From assembly GCA_002840675.1 (NCBI GenBank), contig PHBR01000009.1, positions 1-37,202 on the forward strand: 37,202 bases of DNA, read 5' to 3'. Below, one piece after another: positions 6,421 to 16,252 of this stretch. The DNA comes from Chloroflexi bacterium HGW-Chloroflexi-9. Its GTDB lineage: Bacteria > Chloroflexota > Dehalococcoidia > UBA2979. Numbering within the stretch: position 1 is the stretch's first letter; every line of letters starts with the position of its first letter. The notes beneath the pieces are model-generated. The model was not told the DNA's origin. It searched no databases and saw only the letters and a program-made list of their open reading frames with translations. Position numbers and translations under genes: made by a program.

Positions 6421-6980
6421 GCAGCGCCTCGTCTCGCGTTGGTCCGGCCGAGGTCGGCGGCCAGCGCCGCCAGCACGGTGTCGATGTCGCGGTGGTAGGC
6501 GGCGGCGCGGCCGGACGGCGAGGGCATCACCCACACCTGCGCGCCCTCCAGCGGCGGCACGTCCTGCCGTCCCCATCCGCGCGCCCGCCAGGCACCCGGG
6601 TAGAGCGCGGCGAACGGGCGGACGGCGGTGAAGCAGACCGCGCGAGGCGTGGCCGGGGCGAGGCGTGCGCGGAACGCCGGGATCGCTTCGCGCAGTTCGT
6701 CGTCGGTCACCAGGCTGCTGTCCGTGATCACGCGCTTCACGAGGTCCGTGAAGCCGATGCCGTCCTGCGCGAGCGCGGCGTCGTCCTCGGGCGTCAGTTC
6801 GCGCGAGGCGAGCGGCGAGCGGGAAATGCAGCGCCAGAAGGCGTTGCCGGGGTGGCCGTAGTAGTGGCCTCGTTCCGCGGAACGCTCCCCGGGGTTGATG
6901 CCGACGAAGACGAGGTCGAGCCCGGGCGTCAGCAGGTCGGGCAGCGTGGGGAGTTCCCCCGCGCTATGCGACCGCGACAT
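6417..6980 (-). CDS. mug: Mismatch-specific uracil/thymine-DNA glycosylase (MUG family)
   Basis: 187 residues from the ATG at 6980, where the alignment with E. coli Mug begins. The track start at 7010 would overlap the upstream gene by 47 bases. The signature is PGLDLVFVGINPGERSA followed by HPGNAFW, matching the Mug GINPG and HPANRFW blocks. The C-terminal MPSPSGR corresponds to the DNA-intercalating NPSG loop. Family members remove U or ethenocytosine opposite G by base flipping. The family uses Asn rather than Asp in GINPG, and that Asn is present. It is in an operon with purA and two membrane-protein genes. The exact start is uncertain among 7010, 6992 and 6980. Confidence 0.85.
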   Translation of the reverse strand: MSRSHSAGELPTLPDLLTPGLDLVFVGINPGERSAERGHYYGHPGNAFWRCISRSPLASRELTPEDDAALAQDGIGFTDLVKRVITDSSLVTDDELREAIPAFRARLAPATPRAVCFTAVRPFAALYPGAWRARGWGRQDVPPLEGAQVWVMPSPSGRAAAYHRDIDTVLAALAADLGRTNARRGAA

Positions 6981-7482
6981 ACGAGTACTCATGGTGGCCC
7001 AGCATGACACCCAGCCAGAGCACGCCCATCGAGACCATGATCAGGAGCACGGTGAACAGGAGCGACTTCATCCGCGTCCGCTCCAGTAGCCCCGCGTCGC
7101 CGGTGCCGGCCAGCACGGCGTCGGAGAGCGCTCGGATGCGGCGACTGAAGACGAAGGTGTGGGCGAGGATCAGCCCCAGCAGCAGCGTGAACAGCGTCAT
7201 CTTGGTGATGAAGATCTGCCCGTATCGGTAGGCCGTCATGTCGTCCTGGATGTGCTGCGGCGTGACCGTGTAGAACTGGTTCAGCCCGGTCGCCAGCAAC
7301 ACCACGAGCGAGAGTCCCGCGAGCAGCCCGAAGCGGCGCGATACCACCTGGATGACGTCTCGCCGGAGCCGCTCGTCGCTGATCAGCCACGTGGACGGGA
7401 TGACGGCGTAGAACATCAACACCTGCGGGCCGATCAGGATCGCGGCCGCGGTCAGGTGGATCATCAACGAGACCATGTCCAA
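6964..7482 (-). CDS. Four-helix integral membrane protein (CopD/DUF2269-like)
   Basis: 172 residues from TTG 7482, seven bases after GGAGG; the in-frame ATG at 7476 is spaced less well. Four hydrophobic segments are visible: about 3-28 (HLTAAAILIGPQVLMFY), 50-70 (FGLLAGLSLVVLLATGL), 90-112, and 140-160. A conserved-looking His9 sits in the first helix and a His pair (GHHEYSY) near the end. The topology resembles the CopD/DUF2269-type four-helix proteins, as does the gene after pyrG in this window. The function is unknown; metal or haem handling is only a guess from the His residues. It starts 29 bases after the purA stop. Confidence 0.7.
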   Translation of the reverse strand: MDMVSLMIHLTAAAILIGPQVLMFYAVIPSTWLISDERLRRDVIQVVSRRFGLLAGLSLVVLLATGLNQFYTVTPQHIQDDMTAYRYGQIFITKMTLFTLLLGLILAHTFVFSRRIRALSDAVLAGTGDAGLLERTRMKSLLFTVLLIMVSMGVLWLGVMLGHHEYSYVAVA

Positions 7483-7511
7483 GGGTGCTCCTCCCGAAGG
7501 CTACCCAGCCG

Positions 7512-9651
<2,140 letters not shown>

Positions 9652-9665
9652 CGCCAGCGCGATCG

Positions 9666-10565
9666 CTAGCCGGCGCGCTCCCGCGCCTCGATCGCGGCGA
9701 TCTGTTCGAGCAGCGCGCGGGCGCGACGCACGGAGCGCCGGTCGACGGCGCGGTCGGTCGCGGGCGCCTCGATCACCTCGCCGGCGACGACGCCCGCCCA
9801 TTTCCCGCGGGCGCGCACCGCCTCCCACTCCACGAGGATGGCGCGGGCGATCGCGACTTCGGTCGGGTCGGGCGTGAAGAGCGAGTTCATTCCTCGCGCC
9901 GTGCCCTCGTGGTGCACGGTGACGCCGGCTGCACCGAAGTCGTGCGCCCTCGCCGGCATCGCGGTGAGTTCCGGGCGGTGGTGTTCCACGTTCAGCGCCC
10001 ACGGGAGGCGCACGGTGTGCGCGGCGATCGCCACGTCCGCCATCGCGTGCTCATAGACCGCACTCGCTCGCGCGCCCAGTCGCAGGTCCTCGCGTAGCCC
10101 GGTCAGGCTGAGCATGACCGCGCCGAAGCGGTCGACCGACCGCAGGATGCCGGGCAGCACGGCCAGCGCCTCCGCCGACTCGATCTCGGGGATGAGGCGA
10201 ATGCCGCCCGGCGTCAGGCGTGAGCGCATCTCGCGCTTGCGGATCTGCACGTCCGCGTCGCGGGCGTCCTGCGGCTGCTCCGTGTCGGAGAGGATGACCG
10301 CGGTCAGCCACGCGCCGACCACCGCGTCCAGGTCCGCCTCCATCTCGCCGGTGACGGTGGAGGAGACGCGCGCGAACACGGGCCGCCCGGCCTTCGCGAT
10401 CGCCTGCGCGGCGCGGCGGGCCTGCGAGCGGGCCTCGTCGCGCCGGCCCTGCACGCTCGGGAGTGCGAGGTCAATCAGGACGGCGTCGGCGGCGGTGGTG
10501 CGCGCCGCGGCGAGTGCGGGCGCGTCCAGCGCGTCGACGACCAGGGTGCTGCGCAGCGCGAGCAT
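9666..10565 (-). CDS. CitE-like HpcH/HpaI aldolase/lyase family protein
   Basis: 299 residues. The order of blocks follows citrate-lyase-beta/malyl-CoA-lyase proteins: ADAVLIDLALPSVQ, FARVSST, a metal-ligand Glu in IPEIESAEAL, LTGLREDLRLG in place of the GxxDLxxDLG metal block, and FTPDPTEVAIARAILVEWE near the end. Several family residues differ: LIDLAL replaces LxLEDSV, and TVHHEG replaces KxxIHP. The CoA ester it cleaves cannot be predicted and activity may be altered. It is the last gene of the M16 - APH - hydrolase operon, 31 bases after the hydrolase stop. Confidence 0.7.
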   Translation of the reverse strand: MLALRSTLVVDALDAPALAAARTTAADAVLIDLALPSVQGRRDEARSQARRAAQAIAKAGRPVFARVSSTVTGEMEADLDAVVGAWLTAVILSDTEQPQDARDADVQIRKREMRSRLTPGGIRLIPEIESAEALAVLPGILRSVDRFGAVMLSLTGLREDLRLGARASAVYEHAMADVAIAAHTVRLPWALNVEHHRPELTAMPARAHDFGAAGVTVHHEGTARGMNSLFTPDPTEVAIARAILVEWEAVRARGKWAGVVAGEVIEAPATDRAVDRRSVRRARALLEQIAAIEARERAG

Positions 10566-10596
10566 GGCGAATCCCGTCTGTTGAGGTGGGCGCAGC

Positions 10597-11319
10597 CTAG
10601 ACGATCTCGTCCTCGCCGAGGGGTGCGCCCGCCTCGACGTCTCGAAGGAAGCGGAGCACCTGCTGGTTCCAGTCGCGCGGTCGCTGGCTGCTGGTGCCGT
10701 GATAGCACCCGTCCAGCCGCACCGTGCGCGAGCGAGGCAGCCCGTCCAGCCGGCGCAGACCGGGCAGGATCATCTCGTCCAGCGTGCCGACGATCACCAG
10801 CGTGGGGACCTGGAGGTCCTTGATCGCCTCGGTCAGGTCGGGGCGGGTCTGCATCGCGTGGCGGCAGCCCTCCAGCCCGGGGTCACCGGCCCAGTCCCAC
10901 ACCTCGCCGGTGCGCGGCGTGGGCGGCGGCTGGGCGCCGCGCGTGGTGCTGTCGCTCAGCACGAGCGCGTGCACGTCCGCGGCATGGTCCACGGTGTACT
11001 GCAGCGCGATCTGCCCGCCGAACGACATGCCGCCGATGATCGCGCCATCCGCCGCGTCCAGCGCTTCGAGCAGCCCGCGCAGGTCGGCCGCCAGCGCGGG
11101 CATGGTGTAGTCCTCCACGATGCCGGGCGCCGAGGAGCCGCCGTGGCCGCGCGCGTCCCAGGCGATGAAGCGGTAGTCCTGCGCCAGCACGTGCATCTGC
11201 GGGTACCACATCTCCAGGCCGACCCCGAAGCCGTGCGCCAGCACCAGCGGGCGGGCGTCGCGCGGACCGCGTTCGTCGTAGCGGATGCGGATGCCGGTGG
11301 GCAGTTCGACGTGAGGCAT
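10597..11319 (-). CDS. Alpha/beta-hydrolase fold protein
   Basis: 240 residues. The oxyanion region LAHGFGVGLEMW (28-38), the nucleophile elbow GGMSFGGQ with Ser99, Asp181 in VGTLDEM and His207 in DGCYHGTS make a complete catalytic triad. The protein is shorter than typical 270-residue epoxide hydrolase or haloperoxidase relatives because the cap segment is small. The substrate is unknown; an ester, lactone or enol-lactone would suit the family. Its ATG overlaps the TGA of the upstream kinase-fold gene by one base (TGATG), so translation is probably coupled. Confidence 0.85.
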   Translation of the reverse strand: MPHVELPTGIRIRYDERGPRDARPLVLAHGFGVGLEMWYPQMHVLAQDYRFIAWDARGHGGSSAPGIVEDYTMPALAADLRGLLEALDAADGAIIGGMSFGGQIALQYTVDHAADVHALVLSDSTTRGAQPPPTPRTGEVWDWAGDPGLEGCRHAMQTRPDLTEAIKDLQVPTLVIVGTLDEMILPGLRRLDGLPRSRTVRLDGCYHGTSSQRPRDWNQQVLRFLRDVEAGAPLGEDEIV

Positions 11320-12323
11320 CAGGCGTCACTCCTGCGTGCCGCGGCGAGCGGCAGCGTATGTGCGAGGAAGTCCAGCGCGTATTGTCGCCGCACCGCATCG
11401 TCCGCGCGGGCCGACTTCTCCACCTTCTGCAGCGCGAGTGCGACCGCCAGCTGCTGCGCTTCCACCAGCCGGATCTCGCGCATGATCCGGTTGCTCGCGT
11501 AGCCCTCGATCAGCGCGTCCGTCAGCAGCCATCCCTGGAAGTACGCGAACGAGGCGATATCGAACGCGGGCGGCAGGATCGCGGCGTCGCCGAAGTCGAT
11601 GAGGCCGGAGAGCCGCCCCTCACGCAGCAGGAAGTGGCTCGCGTTCAGGTCCGTGTGGCAGGCCGCGACGGCGCTCGGCGCCTCCGCGTACCGCAGCAGC
11701 GGCTCGCGCATCGCCGACAGCCCGGCGATCAGCGACGGCGCGAGGCGTGCGACCGGGTGGGAGAGCAGCGGGCGGCCATCGAACGGCCAGAAGCCGGCGG
11801 GCCAGCGCGCGAGCATCCCTGCGCCCCGGTCGGCGGCCACGCCGCGCACCAGGTCGATGCGGTCTTCCAGCAGCCCGTAGCCCTCCGCCGGGATTGCGTG
11901 CAGCGCCGCGAGTACCGCACCGAGGTCGCGCGCGGCCGCCTCTGGGACACCCTCGGGGCCGGGCCGCTCGCCTTCCAGGAGCGACGTGACCGCCCACGCC
12001 CAGCGGCCGGCGACCGGGTCGCTCTGCTCCGGGTCCACCGAGGTCGCGATGGGGCGAGGGACGAGCGGGGTCGCCTCGCACAGCGCGGTGAGCAGCGCGT
12101 GCCGCGCGCCGAACTGCGCGGGCTCGTCGCGTCCCTGCTGCGCCTGCACGTCACGAGGGATCGCGATGAGCACGCAGTACGGGCCACCTCGCGCGTCCAC
12201 GCGCCAGCCGACGGCGGTCACGCCCTGGCCGAGGATGCGCAGGTCGTCCGGCGATTCGCCGGTGGCGACCGTGACGATGCGCGCGACGGTCGCCGCGTCC
12301 GGGAGCGTGGTGAGGCCGGCCAT
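11319..12323 (-). CDS. APH/choline-kinase-fold phosphotransferase
   Basis: 334 residues from ATG 12323; the track's longer start at 12425 runs into the M16 gene. The N-lobe shows ILGQGVTAVGWRV, a nucleotide-loop-like start. The C-lobe has the Brenner motif variant ACHTDLNASHFLL (catalytic Asp in HTD, with His in place of the usual Asn) and the Mg-binding LIDFGDAAILPPAFD. These are hallmarks of aminoglycoside-phosphotransferase-family small-molecule kinases. The substrate is not predictable and resistance is not implied. It lies 22 bases after the M16 peptidase stop and overlaps the hydrolase start. Confidence 0.8.
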   Translation of the reverse strand: MAGLTTLPDAATVARIVTVATGESPDDLRILGQGVTAVGWRVDARGGPYCVLIAIPRDVQAQQGRDEPAQFGARHALLTALCEATPLVPRPIATSVDPEQSDPVAGRWAWAVTSLLEGERPGPEGVPEAAARDLGAVLAALHAIPAEGYGLLEDRIDLVRGVAADRGAGMLARWPAGFWPFDGRPLLSHPVARLAPSLIAGLSAMREPLLRYAEAPSAVAACHTDLNASHFLLREGRLSGLIDFGDAAILPPAFDIASFAYFQGWLLTDALIEGYASNRIMREIRLVEAQQLAVALALQKVEKSARADDAVRRQYALDFLAHTLPLAAARRSDA

Positions 12324-12345
12324 GCGCGTCGCCCCTCGACGTCCG

Positions 12346-13623
12346 CTAGCCGCCGTGGAGGATCGAGTCGAGGCGGTCGGTGGAGGCGGACGGGCCGACG
12401 ACGGCGAGCGAGAAGCGCGCGCCATCGAACAGCCGCTTCGCGACGCGCTGGATGTCGTCCTGCGTCACCGCGCGGAGCCGGGCCACGGTCACGTCCGCCG
12501 GCTCGATCTCGCCCTCGTTCAGCAGTTGCCCGCCGTGGCGCTGCGCGAACGACATCGGCGTCTCCAGGGAGAGCCGGAAGGAGCCGCACGCGTAGTCCTT
12601 CGTGCGCTGCAGCTCCTCCTCCGGCATCGGCTCGTCGATCAGCCGGCGCAACTCTCCGATGATCACCAGCAGCGCCTCCTCCTGGTGCTCGCGCGTCACG
12701 CCCGCGCTCACCGACACGGAGCCGATGTCGGCGTAGCGCGTGGAGCCGGAGGAGACGGAATACGCCAGGCCTCGGCGCTCACGCACCTCCTTGAACAGCC
12801 GCGACGACATGCCCCGGCCGAGCGCGGTGTTCATGATGTCCGCCGCGTACCGGTCCGGGTCGCGCCGCCCGAAGCCGAGCACGGACAGCACGAGGTTGGT
12901 CTGCTCGATCGGGCGCTCCTCGAGCTGGATGTAGCCCTCCGGCCGCTGGTCGGTCGCGGCGGGCCGGGGCGGACGCACCCCGCGCGGCAGCGAGTCGAAC
13001 TCGCGCGCAGCCATCTCCACGACGCGGTCGACCTCCAGGTTGCCGGCGATCGAGAGGACGGAGTTCTCCGCGGTGTAGAAGCGGCCCATGTGCGCCATGA
13101 AGTCGTCGCGGTGCATCTCGCCCACGGTCTCCAGCGTCCCGGCGATCGGCCAGCCGACCGGCTGGTCGCCGTACGTGGCGACTGAGGACAGTTCGCCGAC
13201 GTAGGAGCCCGGCGCGTCGTGGGAGCGCCGGATCTCCTGCTGCACGACCGTCCGCTCCCGTTCGACCTCGACCGGCTCGATGAGCGAGCGCTGGATCATG
13301 TCCGCCAGCACCTCGAGCCCCGTCGCGGCGCGCTCGAACGGGAGGTTGTTCCAGTAGCAGGTGACTTCCTTCGTGGTGAAGGCGTTCAGGCTCCCGCCCG
13401 CGCCCTCGATCGCCTCGGAGATCTCCGGGGCGGTGGGTCGGCGGGTGGTGCCCTTGAAGAGCATGTGCTCGATGTAGTGGGAAAGGCCGTTCGTCGCCGG
13501 CGTCTCGTCGCGCGAGCCGACCCCGGTCCAGAACGACATTGCCGCCGCCTGTGCCGCCGGCACCGGGGTCACCACCACCCGCAGCCCGTTTGCCAGGGTC
13601 GTGATCGTCGGCTCGCCGCTCAT
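12346..13623 (-). CDS. M16-family zinc peptidase (processing-peptidase-like)
   Basis: 425 residues from ATG 13623, preceded by GGAGG five bases away; the track ORF to 15222 is an artefact through the neighbouring gene. The inverse zinc motif HYIEH (His49, Glu52, His53) and the third ligand Glu130 in ERTVVQQEI match active M16B peptidases. The second domain has the substrate-binding RLFKEVRERRGLAYSVSS. The length is that of a one-chain, two-domain bacterial peptidase that forms dimers. It is expected to degrade peptides in the cytosol. It opens the minus-strand operon M16 - APH - hydrolase - CitE-like and is divergent from the flavoprotein gene. Confidence 0.9.
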   Translation of the reverse strand: MSGEPTITTLANGLRVVVTPVPAAQAAAMSFWTGVGSRDETPATNGLSHYIEHMLFKGTTRRPTAPEISEAIEGAGGSLNAFTTKEVTCYWNNLPFERAATGLEVLADMIQRSLIEPVEVERERTVVQQEIRRSHDAPGSYVGELSSVATYGDQPVGWPIAGTLETVGEMHRDDFMAHMGRFYTAENSVLSIAGNLEVDRVVEMAAREFDSLPRGVRPPRPAATDQRPEGYIQLEERPIEQTNLVLSVLGFGRRDPDRYAADIMNTALGRGMSSRLFKEVRERRGLAYSVSSGSTRYADIGSVSVSAGVTREHQEEALLVIIGELRRLIDEPMPEEELQRTKDYACGSFRLSLETPMSFAQRHGGQLLNEGEIEPADVTVARLRAVTQDDIQRVAKRLFDGARFSLAVVGPSASTDRLDSILHGG

Positions 13624-13680
13624 CCTGGCCTCCATCAACTGCGGGTGTGGGGACGCCCAGCGTACCCGATCGACCGGGCG

Positions 13681-13686
13681 TAGAAT
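13681..13686 (+). promoter_or_regulatory. Candidate -10 of the flavoprotein gene
   Basis: TAGAAT lies in the short divergent spacer, 39 bases before the ATG at 13726. No good -35 is visible at the expected distance. Confidence 0.35.
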
Positions 13687-13725
13687 CCCGCCGTCCCGCC
13701 CCCCATTCGTTCCCGGAGCCGTCCG

Positions 13726-14889
13726 ATGTCCCTCGACGCCATCACCGATCCCCTGGCCGCCGCGCAGGCGGTGGTGCCGCGCATCCGCGCCGCCGGCGAC
13801 GCGATCGAGGCGGGACGGCGGCTCCCACCGGACCTGGTGGAGGAGATGCGCGCCGCGGGCATGTTCCACCTCGTCGTGCCCCGCTCCTACGGGGGCGTGG
13901 AGGCCGACCCCGTCACCGCTTCCCGCGTGATCGAGGAGGCCTCGGCCGCGGACGGCTCGGCGGGGTGGTGCGTGATGCTCGCCGCGCAGGCGGGGATCTA
14001 CGGCGGCTTCGTCGCGCCTGAGGTCGGGCGGACGCTGTTCCAGGACGGCGGCATCATGGCCGGCGTCGCACGGCCGATCGGGCGGGCCGTCCCCGCCTCG
14101 GACGGCAGCGGGTACACGGTGAGCGGGCGCTGGCCGTTCGCCTCCGGCTCCTCGCACGCCGACTGGTTCACCGGCGAGGCGCTGATCTACGAGGGCGGCG
14201 GCGACGTCCCGACGAAGAACGACGACGGCACCGACCGGGTCCTCGCCTTCTTCGTGCCGCGCGCGCAGGTCACCATCCACGATACCTGGGACACCACCCG
14301 CCTGCGTGGCACCGCCAGCAACGACTTCGAGATCCGCGAGGCGGCCGTCCCGGCGGCGCACACCTTCGATTTCACCTCGCATCAGCATGACTGGCCGCTG
14401 TTCCGCTGCGGCGGGCTGGTGTTCATGAACCACGGCGCGCAGGCGCTTGGCCTTGCGCGGGCGGCGCTGGCGACGGCGCGCGAGGTGTTCACGACCAAGC
14501 GCGGCTGGGGTGGCGTGCCGCTGCAGGAGGTGGGGCGCGTCCAGGAGACGTTCGCGATCGCGCAGGCCCGCTTCGATGCGGCGAAGACCTATTACTACGC
14601 CTCGGCCGAGGCGCTCTGGGCGGACGTTCAGGCCTCCGACGGGGAAGGCGACGTGACGCTCCGCGCGAAGGTGCGGCTGGCGGCGAGCCACGCAGCCACG
14701 GAGAGCCTGGGCGTGGTGGACCTGCTGCACCGCGCCTGCGCCACCAGCGCGATCCAGCGCACGAACCCGCTCGACCGGATCTTCCGCGACATCCACACCG
14801 CCGGCGCCCACGTCATGATCGGCCCGCTGGTCTACGAGGCGGCCGGCCGCGTCCTCCTCGGCCGGCCCGCCGACTTCCCGCTCTTCTAA
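13726..14889 (+). CDS. Acyl-CoA dehydrogenase-fold flavoprotein, likely group D flavin monooxygenase type
   Basis: 387 residues, start ATG with GGAG eight bases upstream. The acyl-CoA dehydrogenase fold is clear: an N-terminal helical domain, a beta domain and a C-terminal four-helix bundle. The block VSGRWPFASGSSHADWF, and NPLDRIFRDIHTAGAHVMI near the end, resemble HsaA/HpaB-type flavin-dependent hydroxylases more than beta-oxidation dehydrogenases. The usual catalytic Glu of dehydrogenases is not evident. Such enzymes use reduced flavin from a separate reductase, and no reductase gene is adjacent. The substrate is unknown. The nearest downstream gene, an enoyl-CoA hydratase, is on the other strand. 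Confidence 0.75.
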   Translation: MSLDAITDPLAAAQAVVPRIRAAGDAIEAGRRLPPDLVEEMRAAGMFHLVVPRSYGGVEADPVTASRVIEEASAADGSAGWCVMLAAQAGIYGGFVAPEVGRTLFQDGGIMAGVARPIGRAVPASDGSGYTVSGRWPFASGSSHADWFTGEALIYEGGGDVPTKNDDGTDRVLAFFVPRAQVTIHDTWDTTRLRGTASNDFEIREAAVPAAHTFDFTSHQHDWPLFRCGGLVFMNHGAQALGLARAALATAREVFTTKRGWGGVPLQEVGRVQETFAIAQARFDAAKTYYYASAEALWADVQASDGEGDVTLRAKVRLAASHAATESLGVVDLLHRACATSAIQRTNPLDRIFRDIHTAGAHVMIGPLVYEAAGRVLLGRPADFPLF

Positions 14890-15114
14890 CTCGCTCGGCA
14901 CGAGGGCCAGGGGTCGCTCGCCGCGACGGGCGGGGGCTGCCGCCGGTGAGCGAATGGACGCAGCGGGCGTTCCCAGCCATCCCCCCGGAGTCCGTTCGCA
15001 CTGTGCGTGTCGAAGTGCGAGCGTCCGGGCACCTCTCGATGAGGCCTCGGGCATTCGCACTCGGACCCCCCACGCGGCTGGAGGCGCATCGGACCGGGGT
15101 TGGGCTCCGGTGGC

Positions 15115-15139
15115 GGTTCGACAGGCTCGCCGCGAACGG
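15115..15139. repeat. REP-like dispersed palindromic element
   Basis: GTTCG (15116-15120) and CGAAC (15133-15137) are complementary around ACAGGCTCGCCG. From memory, near-identical sequence (TTCGACAGGCTCACCACGAACGG type) recurs in many environmental bacterial genomes. Copy number in this genome cannot be seen from one window. Confidence 0.4.
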
Positions 15140-15202
15140 AGCCGGAACGCGAGGGGCGACGCCCAGTCGGGGCCCGTCGCGGCGAGCGACCGGGGTGAAG
15201 CC

Positions 15203-15225
15203 TCGATGGGGTGGAACCCCATCGA
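15203..15225. terminator. Hairpin, possible bidirectional terminator
   Basis: Perfect 10-bp stem TCGATGGGGT / ACCCCATCGA with a GGA loop between convergent genes. There is no T-run on either side. Confidence 0.45.
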
Positions 15226-15300
15226 ATCTCATCCCCCTCCCCGCGCAGGCAGGGGGTAGGGGGAGGGGCATCCCCCGCTGATCCCTCGACGTCACGTCCC

Positions 15301-16104
15301 TTAGCGGCCGGTGAACTCGGGCGGGCGCTTCTCGGCGAAGGCCCGAGGGCCCTCCTTCGCATCCTCCGTCTGGCCGATGGCCCATCGCATCGCGCCGCCC
15401 CAGCGGAGCGCCTGCGGCAGCGGCATCTCCAGCCCCTGCATCACCACCTCGCGCAGGCCGCGCACCGCGAGCGGGGCGTGCGAGGCGATCCGCGTGGCGA
15501 TGCGTTGCGCCTCAGGCAGGAGTTCCTCCGGCTGGAGGACGCGGTTCACCAGGCCGTACTCGCGCGCCGTCTGCGCGTCGATGCGGTCGCCGGTCAGCAG
15601 GATCTCCATTGCCGCGCCGAGTGGGATCGCCCGCGGAAGGCGCAGCGGCGCCCCGCCGCCGGGGAAGAAGCCGAGCGTGATCTCCGGCATCCCGAATGTG
15701 GCAAGCGTGGAGGCGAGCCGGAAGTCGCAGGTCAGCGCCAGTTCCAGGCCCGCGCCCAGGCAGTGGCCGTTCACCGCCGCGATCATCGGCTTCTGCGCGT
15801 CGGACGAGTGGTAGAGCGGGGGCGGCGTGACCGGGAACGGCGTCGGGCCGCGGCCCTCGGACTGGTTCGCCGCCCGCCGGCGGAGGTCCGCACCCGCGCA
15901 GAACGCGCGGCCGGCGCCGGTGATGACAGCGCACCGGATCGCCTCGTCGTCCCGGACGCGCTCCAGCGCCGCCATCAGGCGCGCCGTCAGGTCCTCGTCC
16001 ATCGCGTTCAGCGCGTCCGGACGGTTGAGGGTGATCGTCGCCACCCCGTCCAGCACCTCCACCAGCACGCTCGCGGTCGCATCCTCAGGGCTCGCATCAG
16101 GCAT
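15301..16104 (-). CDS. Enoyl-CoA hydratase/isomerase family protein
   Basis: 267 residues, ATG 16104 with GGAGG seven bases upstream. Crotonase features: the first oxyanion-hole strand AFCAGADL, the second NGHCLGAGLELALTCDF, and FGMPEITLGFFPGGGAPLRL. Both Glu residues used by true hydratases are present, one in LGAGLELA and one in MPEITLG, so hydration of 2-enoyl-CoA is chemically plausible. The usual AGGTQRL loop is changed to GGGAPLRL. The exact acyl chain is unknown. It is monocistronic as far as can be seen, divergent from pyrG, and faces the flavoprotein gene across the repeat spacer. Confidence 0.9.
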   Translation of the reverse strand: MPDASPEDATASVLVEVLDGVATITLNRPDALNAMDEDLTARLMAALERVRDDEAIRCAVITGAGRAFCAGADLRRRAANQSEGRGPTPFPVTPPPLYHSSDAQKPMIAAVNGHCLGAGLELALTCDFRLASTLATFGMPEITLGFFPGGGAPLRLPRAIPLGAAMEILLTGDRIDAQTAREYGLVNRVLQPEELLPEAQRIATRIASHAPLAVRGLREVVMQGLEMPLPQALRWGGAMRWAIGQTEDAKEGPRAFAEKRPPEFTGR

Positions 16105-16208
16105 CGGGTGCCTCCTCGCCGCCCACGGTGGCGAAGGGGCACCCGCGCGTCAACGGCTGAGATCACCGTACGGGCACCCCCGGTTCGACACCCCTGCGGA
16201 TGCGTCGG

Positions 16209-16214
16209 TAAGAT
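16209..16214 (+). promoter_or_regulatory. Candidate -10 of pyrG
   Basis: TAAGAT lies 38 bases before the pyrG ATG. TCGACA at 16185-16190, 18 bases upstream, is a possible weak -35. The leader shows no Shine-Dalgarno sequence. Confidence 0.35.
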
Positions 16215-16252
16215 GACGGAAACCGGCTCCCCCTGCCGCGAGTGCTCCCACC

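Larger units (their letters stand above)
14890..15300. repeat. Gene-free spacer made of inverted repeats and low-complexity DNA
   Basis: About 410 bases with no supportable gene between two convergent genes. A 20-bp perfect inverted repeat has arms GGTCGCTCGCCGCGACGGGC at 14912-14931 and its complement at 15172-15191. TCCGTTCGC (14991-14999) is inverted at 15132-15140. GGTTCGACAGGCTCGCCGCGAACGG (15115-15139) resembles a widely dispersed environmental repeat. A 10-bp hairpin lies at 15203-15225, then a C/G-run tract CCCCCTCCCC ... GGGGGTAGGGGGAGGGG at 15233-15269. Confidence 0.65.

Noticed and set aside
11319-12323. Antibiotic-resistance call for the APH-family gene
   Set aside because: The fold covers many metabolic kinases and the context is a general operon; nothing specific to aminoglycosides is visible.
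12346-15222. 958-aa version of the M16 peptidase
   Set aside because: The first 533 residues are antisense to the flavoprotein gene and the repeat spacer. The real start at 13623 has a good ribosome site and the family N-terminus.
16175-16200. GGTTCGACACC resembling a tRNA T-loop
   Set aside because: No flanking T-stem pairing, acceptor stem or anticodon arm could be formed around it.
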